A DNA stretch of 64,000 nt from contig NZ_JBHUJB010000035.1 in the NCBI RefSeq assembly GCF_042683245.1, positions 62,001-126,000 on the forward strand, written 5' to 3'. The stretch's first letter is position 1; every line of letters starts with the position of its first letter. The notes beneath the pieces were generated by a model, which saw nothing but the letters and a program-made list of their open reading frames with translations, had not been told where the DNA came from and searched no databases. Shown piece by piece: positions 1 to 10,600 of this stretch. This DNA comes from Rubritalea tangerina. Its GTDB lineage: Bacteria > Verrucomicrobiota > Verrucomicrobiia > Verrucomicrobiales > Akkermansiaceae. The position numbers were made by a program, and so were the translations under genes.

Positions 1-1343
1 CACCGGTGTTGCTGTCGATGGCAAAGGCACTTCCTGTGTTGCCCGCGATAATCGCATAACTGACGGAATCTCCTGCATCGGGGTCCGTTGCACTCACAGT
101 CGCAACTGCGGTACCAATGCTCACATCTTCAGCCACTGTACCGCTGTTGTCAGAGGCTAGAGGTGACTCATTCACATTCGTTACAGTCACGCTAACGTTT
201 GCAGTGTCACTGAGCCCACCGCCATCCGTGGCAGTCACTGTGAGACTGTAGCTAGCTGTCGCTTCATAATCCAGAGCTCCTGCTGTGGTGATCACTCCGC
301 TGTTATCGATCGCAAAGACATTGCCCGTATTACCTGCAGTGATCGCGAAGCTCACGCTGTCGCCCGCATCGGGGTCAGAGCTGCTCACGGTGGCCACGGC
401 TGTGCCAGTAGTCGCATCTTCTGCCACACTGCCACTCGTATCGTTAGCCACGACTGCTTCGTTCACGTTAGTTACAGTCACGCTAACGTTTGCTGTGTCA
501 CTGAGCCCACCGCCATCCGTGGCAGTCACTGTGAGACTGTAGCTAGCTGTCGCTTCATAATCCAGAGCTCCTGCTGTGGTGATCACTCCGCTGTGATCGA
601 TCGCAAAGACATTGCCTGTATTACCTGCTGTGATCGCGAAGCTCACGCTGTCGCCCGCATCGGGGTCAGAGCTGCTGACGGTGGCCACGGCTGTGCCAGT
701 AGTTGCATCTTCTGCCACGCTACCACTCGTGTCGTTAGCCACGACCGCTTCGTTCACGTTGGTCACATTGAGGGTGACAGCTGCAGTGTCGCTGAGCCCT
801 CCCGCGTCGGTGACAGTGATAGTCAGTGCGTAGCTTGTTGTTGTCTCAAAATCGAGAGCTGAAGCCACGCGCACCACACCATTGGTATCAACGCTGAATG
901 CGCCACCCGTATTGCCTGCAGTGATCGCATAACTGAAGCTGTCTGCGCTATCTGGGTCCGTTACCCCTACGGTGAGTGCAGCTGAACCAGCGGTCGCATC
1001 TTCTGCGAGAGAAGCCACCCCTCCAGTTGCACTGGGTGCCTCATTCACATTGCTCACATCCACGGTGACACTGGCCGTATCGTTCAGCCCACCATTATCT
1101 GTCGCAGTGACAGTGAGTACATACTGGCTGTTAGCCTCGTAGTCGAGGGCCGCCGTCGTCGTAATGGCTCCATTGCTGTCGATTGCAAAAACTCCACCTG
1201 TGTTGCCACCAGTGATTGCATAGCTAACAGAGTCTCCAGGATTAGAGTCACTCGCTACCACTGTAGCAATAGCGGCCCCAGCCGGGGTATTTTCAGCCAC
1301 ACTTCCAGCAGTGTCATTAACTACTGGGGCAATGTTAGTAACT
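1..1343 (-). repeat. Tandem 291-bp cadherin-like repeats inside the adhesin gene
   Basis: The equivalent base of each unit falls at 180, 471, 761-762 and 1052, so the period is exactly 291 bp (97 codons). The units at 180-470 and 471-761 are almost identical even at the DNA level, with roughly a dozen differences by eye. The outer units are more diverged. This suggests recent duplication or gene conversion, and a copy number that may vary. Confidence 0.85.
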
Positions 1344-4300
1344 GTATACGGTAGACCGGTCACCTTGACGTTATCAATCTTAGCTCCTTTCGTGCCAGAA
1401 GTTTCAAAACGTAGGTCAACATCGCCAGGAACATTAATGGCAACCTCTGCACTTCCCCATGGCTTATCAGAGAAGTCCGGGTTCATACCCACCACCTGAG
1501 TGGACCATGCCTCAACCCAGCCTGAGCCAGTATTATCATTGTATAGCAAGCGGAAGGTCGCATTGGCACTGCTACTGAAAGACGCATAGTCAAAGCTAAC
1601 AATTCCCACCCCTTCGGTAGTACCAGGGATTGAGACATCACATTGACCAGTGCCTCCTCCACTCACCCCAAATACCAAAGCCTGAATGCCTGCAGGCGGG
1701 ATGTCAGAGCGATTCCAAATCTTAGCATCAGTCACTTCGGTCCATGTGACTCCATTATTGTCAACAACAGTGCCCAAACTCGCGGTACCACCTGCATTGA
1801 AGCCTGTGAAGCCGTCTGATTCATCAAAACTTGTGTCCACTAACACATCAATATCATTGAAAGAATTGCCAGCCAAACCAGCTGTGTGAATGTCAGTAAT
1901 TTCACTCACACTGAGTGCTCGCTCCCAAACAGCAAAGTCGTCAAAAGAAGCTTCGAGGTTCTCGCCAGTGCCATTGTATGTAGCTCCAATCCCCATAGTG
2001 CGGTTCAAGCTCGCTACATTGTGCAAACCCTCAGACTGAGTGCCTACTGAGACGCCATCGACATAGAGTGTCGTGAGACCCGCGCCGTCGTTAGTGGCTA
2101 CGATGTGGTGCCATTGACCATCATTGATATTGGTATCAAAAGTCACAGCTCCTCCTGAGCTACCGTCAAACACTGGCATCAAATCACCATTGTAATAGCG
2201 CAAAAAGTAAGCGCCACCCGCATCGTACACCTTCTCTCCCCCATTTTGAGTAGAGCTTGTGTTAATCCAAAACGAAACCGTAACGCCTCCAGCGGAAGGA
2301 CGGCTCACTGGATTCGAGACGTAAGAACGGATCGTATCTGAACTCCCCGTCAAATCTAATGCCTCACCAATAACTCCAGCTGAACCAGTCACCAATGTGC
2401 CGACTGCTTGGAAATCTTGTGCAGGGAAAGCAGTATCATCATAAGTGTGCGTCACGCCATCTGCTGTCTGCACATCCTCGTCATCCATACTGAGATGCAA
2501 TACCAAGTTAGAATTAAGCGCACTAGCGGCTGTATGAAAACTCCACACATCTCCGGCAATGATCGAACTGCCGTCCACCTCATCAATACGCCAAAAGTAG
2601 GTCTTTGATGGGTCGAGTGTTCCTGGATCAAAACTCGTACCTGACTGACGCCCTTGGTACTCAGGTGAGGCAGTCGTGGCTGAAGCTACTGATGCTGCAT
2701 CCGTGCCAAAGTACACATCATGCTGGTAGGTGGCATTGCCCGCAAGCCACTCTAAGTCAGCTTCAAAAGCCAAATTAAGGTCCCCATTACTTGGATTCAA
2801 TGGTGCTGCCGGCACTTCTCCTGCATCGTGCAATGCCTGCACCTCTGCCAAACTCAATGCCTTGGTATATATCTGTGTATCATCCACAGTGATGGCTCCA
2901 GCCCCACCAATTTTGAAGTCTTCACGTCCATTGAAAATGAAGTACCCTGATGGTATGGAAGCTGCCGAACCTACTTCCGCTCCGTTAACATAAAGCCGAA
3001 GCGTGTTGTCACCTCGATTGATAACCATCGCAACGTGATACCACCCACCAGCTGCGAGCGCCTGGCCCGACGACACAGAAAACGTGCCCTCAAAGCCATC
3101 CCATACTCGTAGAGAAGCGGTGATGCCACTTGCCTGACTAGCGGTCACCTTATACCCCAAGTTCGCATTGTTGATCTTGGTGAAAAGATTCGCGCTTGCA
3201 GTTTGATCACCTAACTTCACCCATGTCGCCACTGAGAAGTCACGATCCATAGGATCAAAGAAGTTACTAGCTGCCGCATCCAATGGGTAAGTCGTATCTG
3301 CATGTGTAATGAGGTTAGAACTATCACCTATCATGTAGTCAGAACTACCAAGTGCTAACGCATTCCCGACAGGCCCTGGTACTGACGCACTGGAAAAGTC
3401 AGTTCCGACCACTGAGCCAGTGTGCCCATTGCCGGAACTATCAGTCGCATTCGCACCAGAAGAATCTTCCATTGTCCATTGAGCTGCCAAACCTTGGTTC
3501 ACAACCTCAATGTGAATAGCATTCTTAGTGAATAGACCGGCCGTATCCTGAACTTCATAAACAACCACATCTTTACCCACGTACCCATTTGCTGGGGTAT
3601 AGGTAAGAACTCCGTTAGACTCCGTGACTGTACCGCCTTTTGCTGTCGTTGCTGTGAAATCCTTGATCGAGATGGCATCACCATTGGCATCGTAGTCATT
3701 CTCCAATGGTGAAACATCCACCGCGGTGTTGACCAAAGTAGAAGCTACGTCTTGGTAAGCTCTCGGGTGCAGATTCGTTGCGTAATTCGTAAGCAATTCA
3801 ATCCCATCATCTTGATCAATCTGCAACTGACGAGTGTACAACACGCGCTGGCTATTCATCTCAGTATGAGCTGGATGACTCCCAGTCATCGTCTCCTTAC
3901 CATAAAAATAATGCTGCGCTCTCCAGTTGTGCGCCACCTCATGATAAAGAGCATTGACCGAAATACAGTGACCCGAACCATAGAATTCATTGCCACTCGC
4001 ATAGCCTCCCGCATAGGTGAAGTTATACGGGAACCAAGAATGCACAAAGCCGCGCTTGTTCTGCCCTTGAGCAGCCCATTCGTTGCGTAACATCGTCGTG
4101 AACTGTCCAGTTCCTGCTTGGGGGAAATAGAATTGCTCCTTACGAATGATAACCTCCGTGAGCTCCATACTGAGCTTACAGTCACGTGCATTGAAGAAAT
4201 CAAAAATGTTCCATTGATGCTCTAACCAAACGAGAGTCTGCTCAACATTCTGACCGTTGAGGTCAAAGAATTGGCTCGGAATATCCTCAACCCCGTGCGC

Positions 4301-4807
4301 GCGATAAAGCCCAACAACTGGCAAGTGAGCCCCTGGCAGACCATGTGCCACTGGCGTCCCTGTCCCAGCACTGTGAGGCGCAGGCGTCGGCACTGTAGAT
4401 GTTCCATTGCCTAATTCCGCCGTCACATCAATCCCTGATGCTGTCCAGACTCTACCACTCCCATCATGCACATCTACCTGCAAAGTGTAGTCAGAGTGTA
4501 CCACCGCCATCACCAACTCATTTGGGTTTTGAGTCACATGCCCACGGTAGGTCCTTGCCGGCATCCCCGGATTGGCTGATGTATGCACTTCTACATAACC
4601 ATTCGTGGAATCCCACGTTACAATCCGGCAATTGTTTGAACGGATAGAATACTTACTTAGTGTTAGATCAACCATCTCACCGCCACCCTTGTCCACCGTG
4701 ACCGTGAAGGTCTCAGGCAAGTTCGCTAATGATAGCTGCCATGATCCAAGTAAGAGAGTCCCAGCAGTCATCAGACTGCCCCATCTCCTAGAGGTTCTTT
4801 TTGTCAT
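1..4807 (-). CDS. Giant secreted metalloprotease/adhesin with LamG and cadherin-like repeats (3' end beyond window)
   Basis: I read an open frame of 1602 codons from ATG at 4807 to the left edge without a stop. Residues 1-32 look like a signal peptide (RR, then a hydrophobic stretch). Residues 30-130 resemble a protease propeptide (TYRGHVTQNPNELVM). A zinc-peptidase HExxH motif (HEVAH) is at residues 289-293; the third zinc ligand is not obvious. Next come a Big_9-like segment (about 361-436), a LamG/concanavalin-like domain (440-650), a fibronectin-like segment (665-745), a second LamG (745-970), a jelly-roll-like segment (975-1155), and cadherin-like 97-residue repeats with DPDAGDS, LDYE and NVNE motifs from about 1155 onward. 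Probably a cell-surface or released protein that binds glycans and calcium. The C-terminal anchor, which could be an exosortase sorting signal, lies outside the window. Confidence 0.85.
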   Translation of the reverse strand, partial: MTKRTSRRWGSLMTAGTLLLGSWQLSLANLPETFTVTVDKGGGEMVDLTLSKYSIRSNNCRIVTWDSTNGYVEVHTSANPGMPARTYRGHVTQNPNELVMAVVHSDYTLQVDVHDGSGRVWTASGIDVTAELGNGTSTVPTPAPHSAGTGTPVAHGLPGAHLPVVGLYRAHGVEDIPSQFFDLNGQNVEQTLVWLEHQWNIFDFFNARDCKLSMELTEVIIRKEQFYFPQAGTGQFTTMLRNEWAAQGQNKRGFVHSWFPYNFTYAGGYASGNEFYGSGHCISVNALYHEVAHNWRAQHYFYGKETMTGSHPAHTEMNSQRVLYTRQLQIDQDDGIELLTNYATNLHPRAYQDVASTLVNTAVDVSPLENDYDANGDAISIKDFTATTAKGGTVTESNGVLTYTPANGYVGKDVVVYEVQDTAGLFTKNAIHIEVVNQGLAAQWTMEDSSGANATDSSGNGHTGSVVGTDFSSASVPGPVGNALALGSSDYMIGDSSNLITHADTTYPLDAAASNFFDPMDRDFSVATWVKLGDQTASANLFTKINNANLGYKVTASQASGITASLRVWDGFEGTFSVSSGQALAAGGWYHVAMVINRGDNTLRLYVNGAEVGSAASIPSGYFIFNGREDFKIGGAGAITVDDTQIYTKALSLAEVQALHDAGEVPAAPLNPSNGDLNLAFEADLEWLAGNATYQHDVYFGTDAASVASATTASPEYQGRQSGTSFDPGTLDPSKTYFWRIDEVDGSSIIAGDVWSFHTAASALNSNLVLHLSMDDEDVQTADGVTHTYDDTAFPAQDFQAVGTLVTGSAGVIGEALDLTGSSDTIRSYVSNPVSRPSAGGVTVSFWINTSSTQNGGEKVYDAGGAYFLRYYNGDLMPVFDGSSGGAVTFDTNINDGQWHHIVATNDGAGLTTLYVDGVSVGTQSEGLHNVASLNRTMGIGATYNGTGENLEASFDDFAVWERALSVSEITDIHTAGLAGNSFNDIDVLVDTSFDESDGFTGFNAGGTASLGTVVDNNGVTWTEVTDAKIWNRSDIPPAGIQALVFGVSGGGTGQCDVSIPGTTEGVGIVSFDYASFSSSANATFRLLYNDNTGSGWVEAWSTQVVGMNPDFSDKPWGSAEVAINVPGDVDLRFETSGTKGAKIDNVKVTGLPYTVTNIAPVVNDTAGSVAENTPAGAAIATVVASDSNPGDSVSYAITGGNTGGVFAIDSNGAITTTAALDYEANSQYVLTVTATDNGGLNDTASVTVDVSNVNEAPSATGGVASLAEDATAGSAALTVGVTDPDSADSFSYAITAGNTGGAFSVDTNGVVRVASALDFETTTSYALTITVTDAGGLSDTAAVTLNVTNVNEAVVANDTSGSVAEDATTGTAVATVSSSDPDAGDSVSFAITAGNTGNVFAIDHSGVITTAGALDYEATASYSLTVTATDGGGLSDTANVSVTVTNVNEAVVANDTSGSVAEDATTGTAVATVSSSDPDAGDSVSFAITAGNTGNVFAIDNSGVITTAGALDYEATASYSLTVTATDGGGLSDTANVSVTVTNVNESPLASDNSGTVAEDVSIGTAVATVSATDPDAGDSVSYAIIAGNTGSAFAIDSNTG

Positions 4808-5153
4808 TGTGTGTTTTTTTAGGTTTTCATGCCAGCCCCCTCAGTCGTGAGAAATCACCACGATGGAAATCTAGCATTCACCATTATTACACAACCTCAG
4901 GCTTTGCGGTCTACCTCATCGAGGTGGTCCCGCGATCAAACCACTCACAATCAACACCTAACATCATTATTACTAGATTCAGGATGAAACCTATTCCCCC
5001 TAGCACCCCTCTAAAAAACAACCTAACTGGTAGCTCGGTCACTCCAATCACCCCTTCCAAGAAGGCCTCCAATAAAAGAAACGACGTGCATCATTATGGA
5101 ATCACTTAAACAATATCTGGGACAAGTCTCAAAAAATCCACTCTAACATGACT
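4808..5153. other. Intergenic region between araD and the adhesin gene
   Basis: I see no convincing gene in these 346 bp; the short plus-strand frames lack recognisable protein features. The region should hold the adhesin promoter and 5' leader. The only structure noticed is an imperfect inverted repeat at 4909-4931 (arms of ten bases with one mismatch and one wobble, loop ATC). It has no following T tract, so it could be a weak terminator for araD or an operator. Confidence 0.4.
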
Positions 5154-5849
5154 CTATCCCTGCCCGTAATATGCTTCCTCACCGTGCTTCCGAAAATAAT
5201 GCTGTTGCAGAATATGCTGTGGAATAGCCGCTGCATTGGGGCGTAGCTGATAGGTCATGAGTGCCATTTTTGCACACATCTCCAACGCAATACTATTCTC
5301 TAGTGCCTTCTCAGCCGTCTCCCCCCAAGTAAAGGGTGCATGATGCTTTAGTAACACTGCAGGAACAGCCATGGGATCTAATCCTAACTCATTAAAGCAC
5401 TCAACGATACTAATCCCAGTAGCTCCCTCATAATCACTAACCACTTCATCAGAGCTCAACGCCCGTGCCACCGGCACATCTCCATTGAAATGATCCGCAT
5501 GCGTCGTCCCTAGACATGGAATGCTACATCCCGCTTGCGCAAAAGCTGTCGCTGCAGGACTGTGCGTGTGTACCACCGCACCAACTTCGGAAAAACTCCG
5601 ATAAAGTTGGAGATGAGTCTTAGTATCAGATGATGGCTTAAAGGCCCCCTCCACCACTTCATTCTGCAAATTCACCACAACAATACTCTCAATGGATAAT
5701 TCCGCATAGTCCACCCCACTTGGCTTAATCGCCACAAGCCCTAAATCACGATCAATCGCGCTCACATTGCCCCATGTTAGAGAAACGAGACCTGACTCAC
5801 CAAGTGCGACATTTGCATCTAACACCTCTTTCTTTAAACTTTCAATCAC
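5154..5849 (-). CDS. araD: L-ribulose-5-phosphate 4-epimerase
   Basis: Class II aldolase/adducin-fold protein of 231 residues, the same length as E. coli AraD. It interconverts L-ribulose-5-phosphate and D-xylulose-5-phosphate, feeding L-arabinose carbon into the pentose phosphate pathway. Visible motifs are TWGNVSA (25-31), KPSG (42-45), SSDTKTH (73-79) with the acidic residue D75, and the zinc-binding HTH at 94-96. A further His-rich HHAPF motif lies downstream. The start ATG overlaps the araB stop by four bases, so translation is coupled. L-fuculose-phosphate aldolase is a relative, but the length and the araB neighbour favour AraD. Confidence 0.92.
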   Translation of the reverse strand: MIESLKKEVLDANVALGESGLVSLTWGNVSAIDRDLGLVAIKPSGVDYAELSIESIVVVNLQNEVVEGAFKPSSDTKTHLQLYRSFSEVGAVVHTHSPAATAFAQAGCSIPCLGTTHADHFNGDVPVARALSSDEVVSDYEGATGISIVECFNELGLDPMAVPAVLLKHHAPFTWGETAEKALENSIALEMCAKMALMTYQLRPNAAAIPQHILQQHYFRKHGEEAYYGQG

Positions 5850-7522
5850 GCCGTCACATCCTCTCTAATATCCATGAGATCTTTCATCACATTCCCCATA
5901 TTCCCACGCCAATCAGTCGTCCCGAAACCGTCGTGCAATTGGCTGTAAAGACGATAGAGACGTTGGTAGATTACATGATTACTATCTGATGGAACATACT
6001 CTCTGGAATGATAGCGTACTAATCTACTTTGAAGTCTCTCGAGTGTAGCAAACCCTGACGCTACAGCCCCAAAAATAGCAGCCCCCAGTGCACATGTCTG
6101 TTCACTAAACGACACCTTCATAGGCTTACCTAGCACGTCAGCATAGATCTGCATCAAAGTAGGGTTTTTTAACGACAAACCACCTGTCGTCACCACTTCA
6201 TCTACCTGCACCCCGTATGCCTCCATCCGCTCAATAATCTTAGCAGCTCCAAATGCCGTAGCTTCTATATACGCTCTGTAGATTTCATGCGCTTCCGTGT
6301 GCAAAGTCTGGCCTAACAAAATTCCAGAAAGGCGCACATCCGTCAGCACAGTTCTATTTCCATTGTTCCAATCTAAAGCTAACAGACCACATTCACCGGG
6401 CCGCATTTTCTCAATGCGCTCCCCCATAGCCTCAAACTTAGCCTGCACCGAGCCGCCATAGCTGTCAGGAACTACATGCTTTACTAGCCACAAAAATAAA
6501 TCGCCAACTGCCGACTGCCCCGCCTCTATTCCCACTAACCCAGGAATCACAGACGAGTCGACCTGGCCACAAAGCCCCGGCACATCAACCACATTCGGGT
6601 CTGCAACCGTAATATCGCAAGTAGAAGTGCCTAACACTTTGACAAGTGTACCCTCCTTAACTCCCGCTCCAACTGCTCCCATGTGACAATCAAAGGCGCC
6701 CACCGCAACAACAACATCTTGATGTAAACCTAATCTATCAGACCATTCAGCCGACAAGCTACCAGCAGCCACATCCGAAGCATAGGCTTTCGAATACAAT
6801 CGATCTCTCAAACTAGCCAGTGCCGGATCTAACTTGCTCAAAAACTCCTTATCTGGCAACCCACCCCAGTCTTCATGATACATAGCTTTGTGACCAGCAG
6901 CACAAATTGAACGCTTTATCTCCCTAGGCTCACTAATGCCGCACAAGACAGCACAGAGCCAATCGCAATGCTCAACAAAGGTATGTGCCGCCTCAAACAC
7001 CTCCAAATCAATATTTTTGAGATGCCATATCTTTGACCACCACCATTCCGAAGAATAGGTCCCCCCACATTTAGCCAGATACTCAGGACGAATCTCTCGA
7101 GCCACTTTGCTAATACGCTCAGCCTCCACATAAGCAGTATGATCCTTCCACAACCACACATGAGCATTTAAATTCGATCGGAACTTCTCATCAAAAGCAA
7201 GAGGCTCCCCGCACCGATCTACCGGAATAACAGTCGATCCAGTTGTATCAACACCAATGCTAATAACCTGACGAGGGTCAAAATCAGGCACTCTCTCCCG
7301 TGCTTGCTCTAGGGCTGCTCGCACGATAACCTCACACCCTTCTATATAATCCCTAGGGTTCTGGCGCGCGACGTGAGGATCCACAGAGTCCGTTAGAATT
7401 CCCATCTCCCCAGACGGATAAGGAAATACCGCTGAACCTAATTCTCGCCCGGATTCTAAATCTATCAGAAGTGAGCGGCAGGAGTTTGTCCCAAAATCAA
7501 GACCGATTGCGTATGCTGCCAT
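5846..7522 (-). CDS. araB: L-ribulokinase
   Basis: FGGY-family sugar kinase that phosphorylates L-ribulose. The N-terminal phosphate-binding motif GLDFGTNSCRSLL begins seven residues after the chosen ATG. The C-terminal FGGY signature region is recognisable (TTGGLSLKNPTLMQIYADVLG). I chose ATG at 7522, giving 558 residues (E. coli AraB has 566). An in-frame GTG at 7549 would add nine residues before the fold. It overlaps araD by four bases. No L-arabinose isomerase gene is in the window, so the isomerisation step must be encoded elsewhere. Confidence 0.92.
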   Translation of the reverse strand: MAAYAIGLDFGTNSCRSLLIDLESGRELGSAVFPYPSGEMGILTDSVDPHVARQNPRDYIEGCEVIVRAALEQARERVPDFDPRQVISIGVDTTGSTVIPVDRCGEPLAFDEKFRSNLNAHVWLWKDHTAYVEAERISKVAREIRPEYLAKCGGTYSSEWWWSKIWHLKNIDLEVFEAAHTFVEHCDWLCAVLCGISEPREIKRSICAAGHKAMYHEDWGGLPDKEFLSKLDPALASLRDRLYSKAYASDVAAGSLSAEWSDRLGLHQDVVVAVGAFDCHMGAVGAGVKEGTLVKVLGTSTCDITVADPNVVDVPGLCGQVDSSVIPGLVGIEAGQSAVGDLFLWLVKHVVPDSYGGSVQAKFEAMGERIEKMRPGECGLLALDWNNGNRTVLTDVRLSGILLGQTLHTEAHEIYRAYIEATAFGAAKIIERMEAYGVQVDEVVTTGGLSLKNPTLMQIYADVLGKPMKVSFSEQTCALGAAIFGAVASGFATLERLQSRLVRYHSREYVPSDSNHVIYQRLYRLYSQLHDGFGTTDWRGNMGNVMKDLMDIREDVTA

Positions 7523-7589
7523 AAGTATTTTAACGTAATGGCGTAACACTCTGACAAAAAAACTAAGATTCGTCTAGAACTCCTGCTGC

Positions 7590-7620
7590 TAACATTTGAA
7601 AAAATCGGTCAACTTGCGAC
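7590..7620 (-). terminator. Weak candidate terminator after the PVC/azurin gene
   Basis: Directly after the stop codon the minus strand can form a short GGTC/GACC stem with a seven-base loop, followed by GATTTTTT. The stem has only four base pairs, so this is a weak call based on the T run. Confidence 0.3.
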
Positions 7621-10600
7621 CTATTTCACCACCATCACCCCTTTCATGACTGACCAGTGCCCAGGAAATGAGCAAATAAACGGATACTCACCTGGCTTTG
7701 TCGGAGCAATAAAACGTAAAACCTCTTTCTGGTGCTCACCCACCAACTTCGTGCTGAATAAGATGCGCTTATCATCCGGAACAAAATGCTTTTTCATCCC
7801 TTCAGGCGACTTCGCCATTTCATTAGCAGCCATCCCTACCTCTGAAACAGAAGCTCCACGATCCAATATCAATAAGTTGTGCTGAGTCGCATCCGGGTTA
7901 TCCAATGTTAACTTAACTGGCTGACCTGCTTTTACCGTGAAGCGTTTCTTATCAAACATCAAACGCTCAGGCACACAGGTAATGAGCACTTCCTGAAGGC
8001 CTTTCTTCTGGTCAAATGGATGACGCTCTTGCGTTTTCTTCTCCGGCTTCTTGCCCGATGCCCTCAAATTTTTCAAGCCCTGCTGAACGCGTTGTTCTAC
8101 AGCACCGCCACGCCAATGCTTTGATAAAGCCTCAGATTCTATAGCGCTGTGAATCGCATAACTCAAATGAACGCCAGCTTCTTGATCCAACACAGGAAGT
8201 ACCGCCTCCAACGCCCCAGCAGAGCCCACATAGGATGCCGCAATCACAGCCTCTCTTCTAACATGTTGAGACTGACTTTCAGCGCCCATTCTCAATAGCC
8301 GTTCTACATCAGCGCTACGCATCTCTGAAGCCCAAGATCTGAGTGTCGTATACCCCGCAGCTGCAATAATTGGATCTGATGAAGAAATAACTTCACCCAA
8401 TAACTTTTCATTGATGACTCCAATCCCCTGATACACCCATAGCCCCTGAAGCTTCATCGCCTCAGAGCCTTGTGCATTCACCCAACGCCCCAATACTCCC
8501 TCAATAGACGCTCCCCTAGCACGCAGCGCCCTGCGCACCCATCCTGTCACTGTAGAATCTTGGCTATTCAACATATCTAGCAGATCAGCAACAGACTTCC
8601 CGTCAGTACGTGCAGCTGGCCCCAATTTCGCCCCCTTAGGGACAATTCTCCAAATCCTACCAGAGTGACGATCTCTTCGTGGATCTCTCAAAGAATACTG
8701 CATGTGCCCCTTAATAGGGTTATACCAGTCACAAACATAAGCAGCCCCCCTTGGGCCAAATTGAAAATCCACCGGGATGAATGACAAGTCAGAGGAAAAA
8801 ATGATATCAAACACAAACTTCTCAGCATAATGGTCATCCATCTGAGTCCATTGATGAAACTCTACCTTGTTAGTCGGCTTATATCGGTTCTTAATAAATC
8901 CTCCCTGCATTTCTTCCGGCCAAATTTTAGAATCTACAAACCCGTGACCACAAACGCCAGAATAGGCCTGAATCCCTTTAGCTCCCGGATGCTGCGCTGG
9001 GTAGACACGGTTGGTGGCATGAAATGTCGATGCGAATACCGGATGAGATGCCACATGGTGCCCATGCCTATCAAAGGCAACTCCCCATGGGTTCGTATTC
9101 GGGTAGTTACCAAATGTACTCAGCTTCTTCTTTAATGGATCGTACCTAAACCACGCAGAATTTCTGGCGCGCACCGGACCATATGGGGTCTCGACCTGTG
9201 TGTTATGAAAAACCGATTCGCGGAATATCAACTCCCCTCCAGGAGTCCATATGAAGTCGTGTAAAGCGTGATGTGAATCTTCCATCCCAAATCCAGTGGC
9301 GACAATCTCATGCCTGTCAGCCACATCATCACCATCGATATCCTGAAGATAGGTCAAATGAGGCAGCTCTGAGACATACACTCCTCCTTTATCATCTAAC
9401 ACAAAGGACAATGGCATATGTAAACCACTTGCGAATGTTTTACACTTGTCCGCTTTACCATCTTGATCCGTATCTTCCAAAATCAAGATTTTGTCTGCAG
9501 GCTTCTGCCCAGGATAAACATGCGGGTAGGTTGTCGATGTCGAAACCCAAAGACGCCCCTTGCTGTCCCAACGCATACTGATCGGACATGCCAGCTCAGG
9601 AAAGTCTTTCTCAGAAGCAAAACAATTAACCTCAAACCTCGGATCCACCTTGAAAGCCTTCAACTCATCTTCAGGACTATGCCAAGTATTTGCCCCTCGT
9701 CCCTGTGCAACTCTATCTAATGGCGGCACCTTCGAATCATCTGGTCGAGCCTCTTCACCATTTGCTGTGAGATGGATAGCTTTATCCCTATTAGTTACCA
9801 TGATGTCAAAGTTTCGCATCGCAGGTAAGAAGTCTAAATAGCCGTATGCTCCAGCTCTCCCACCTGTGTAATAAAAACTATTCACCGCACGGTAGCGTTG
9901 ATCAAAATGAAATGCTTTATCGACCACTAACTTACGCATATCCTCATTCACCTCTGGCGCTTTCTTTCCAAAGATTCCTTCAAATGCACTCTGCGCAAAT
10001 AATGCATAACCTCTGGCATTGAGTGCATGACCATCACGCGTATGAGAACCGTCGCTAAACATCTTCTTTGTCGGCTCAAAGACATCCACAAAACCCACCT
10101 CTAATGCTGCTGCAACCTCCCGCATCGCCTGGCTGTAGAGCGCAATATTTCCATTATTTCGGCTCCCTGCATTCACCTGTGCCACATCCTCGTTAGCTAC
10201 TGGTGAGAGCAAAACAACCTGAGGCGCTGACTTTCCATTGAATGCCTTGCTCTTCAGCCCTGACACAAATTTCGCCAACCTTTTCTTAAAGGCTTCCACA
10301 CCTGCCTCACCAGCAAATGACTCATTATAGCCGTAGGCTGCAATGATCACATCTGGCTTCACATAGAAAAGGTTCTGCTCAAGATCACCATACTTATCAG
10401 GACGTGGCATTAAATCCACCTCGTCTGCAGGCCATGCAAAATTTCGAAATCGTAACTTGGATTGAGGGAATGCCTGTTGCACGATACTCTCCAAGTGACC
10501 ATTCCTCCGCTCTGTATCCAAAAGTAAATTACCCACCAAAGCAATCGTCGCTCCCTCTTCTAGCTTGAGTGGTAGCGTCGTCTTCACAGGAGAGGTCACT

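Noticed and set aside
285..862. Plus-strand open frames of 73-89 codons over the left-edge repeats
   Set aside because: They repeat with the 291-bp period and are shadows of the minus-strand adhesin, which is in frame throughout.
5774..5989. Plus-strand open frame across the araB/araD junction
   Set aside because: Antisense to two well-supported, overlapping genes.
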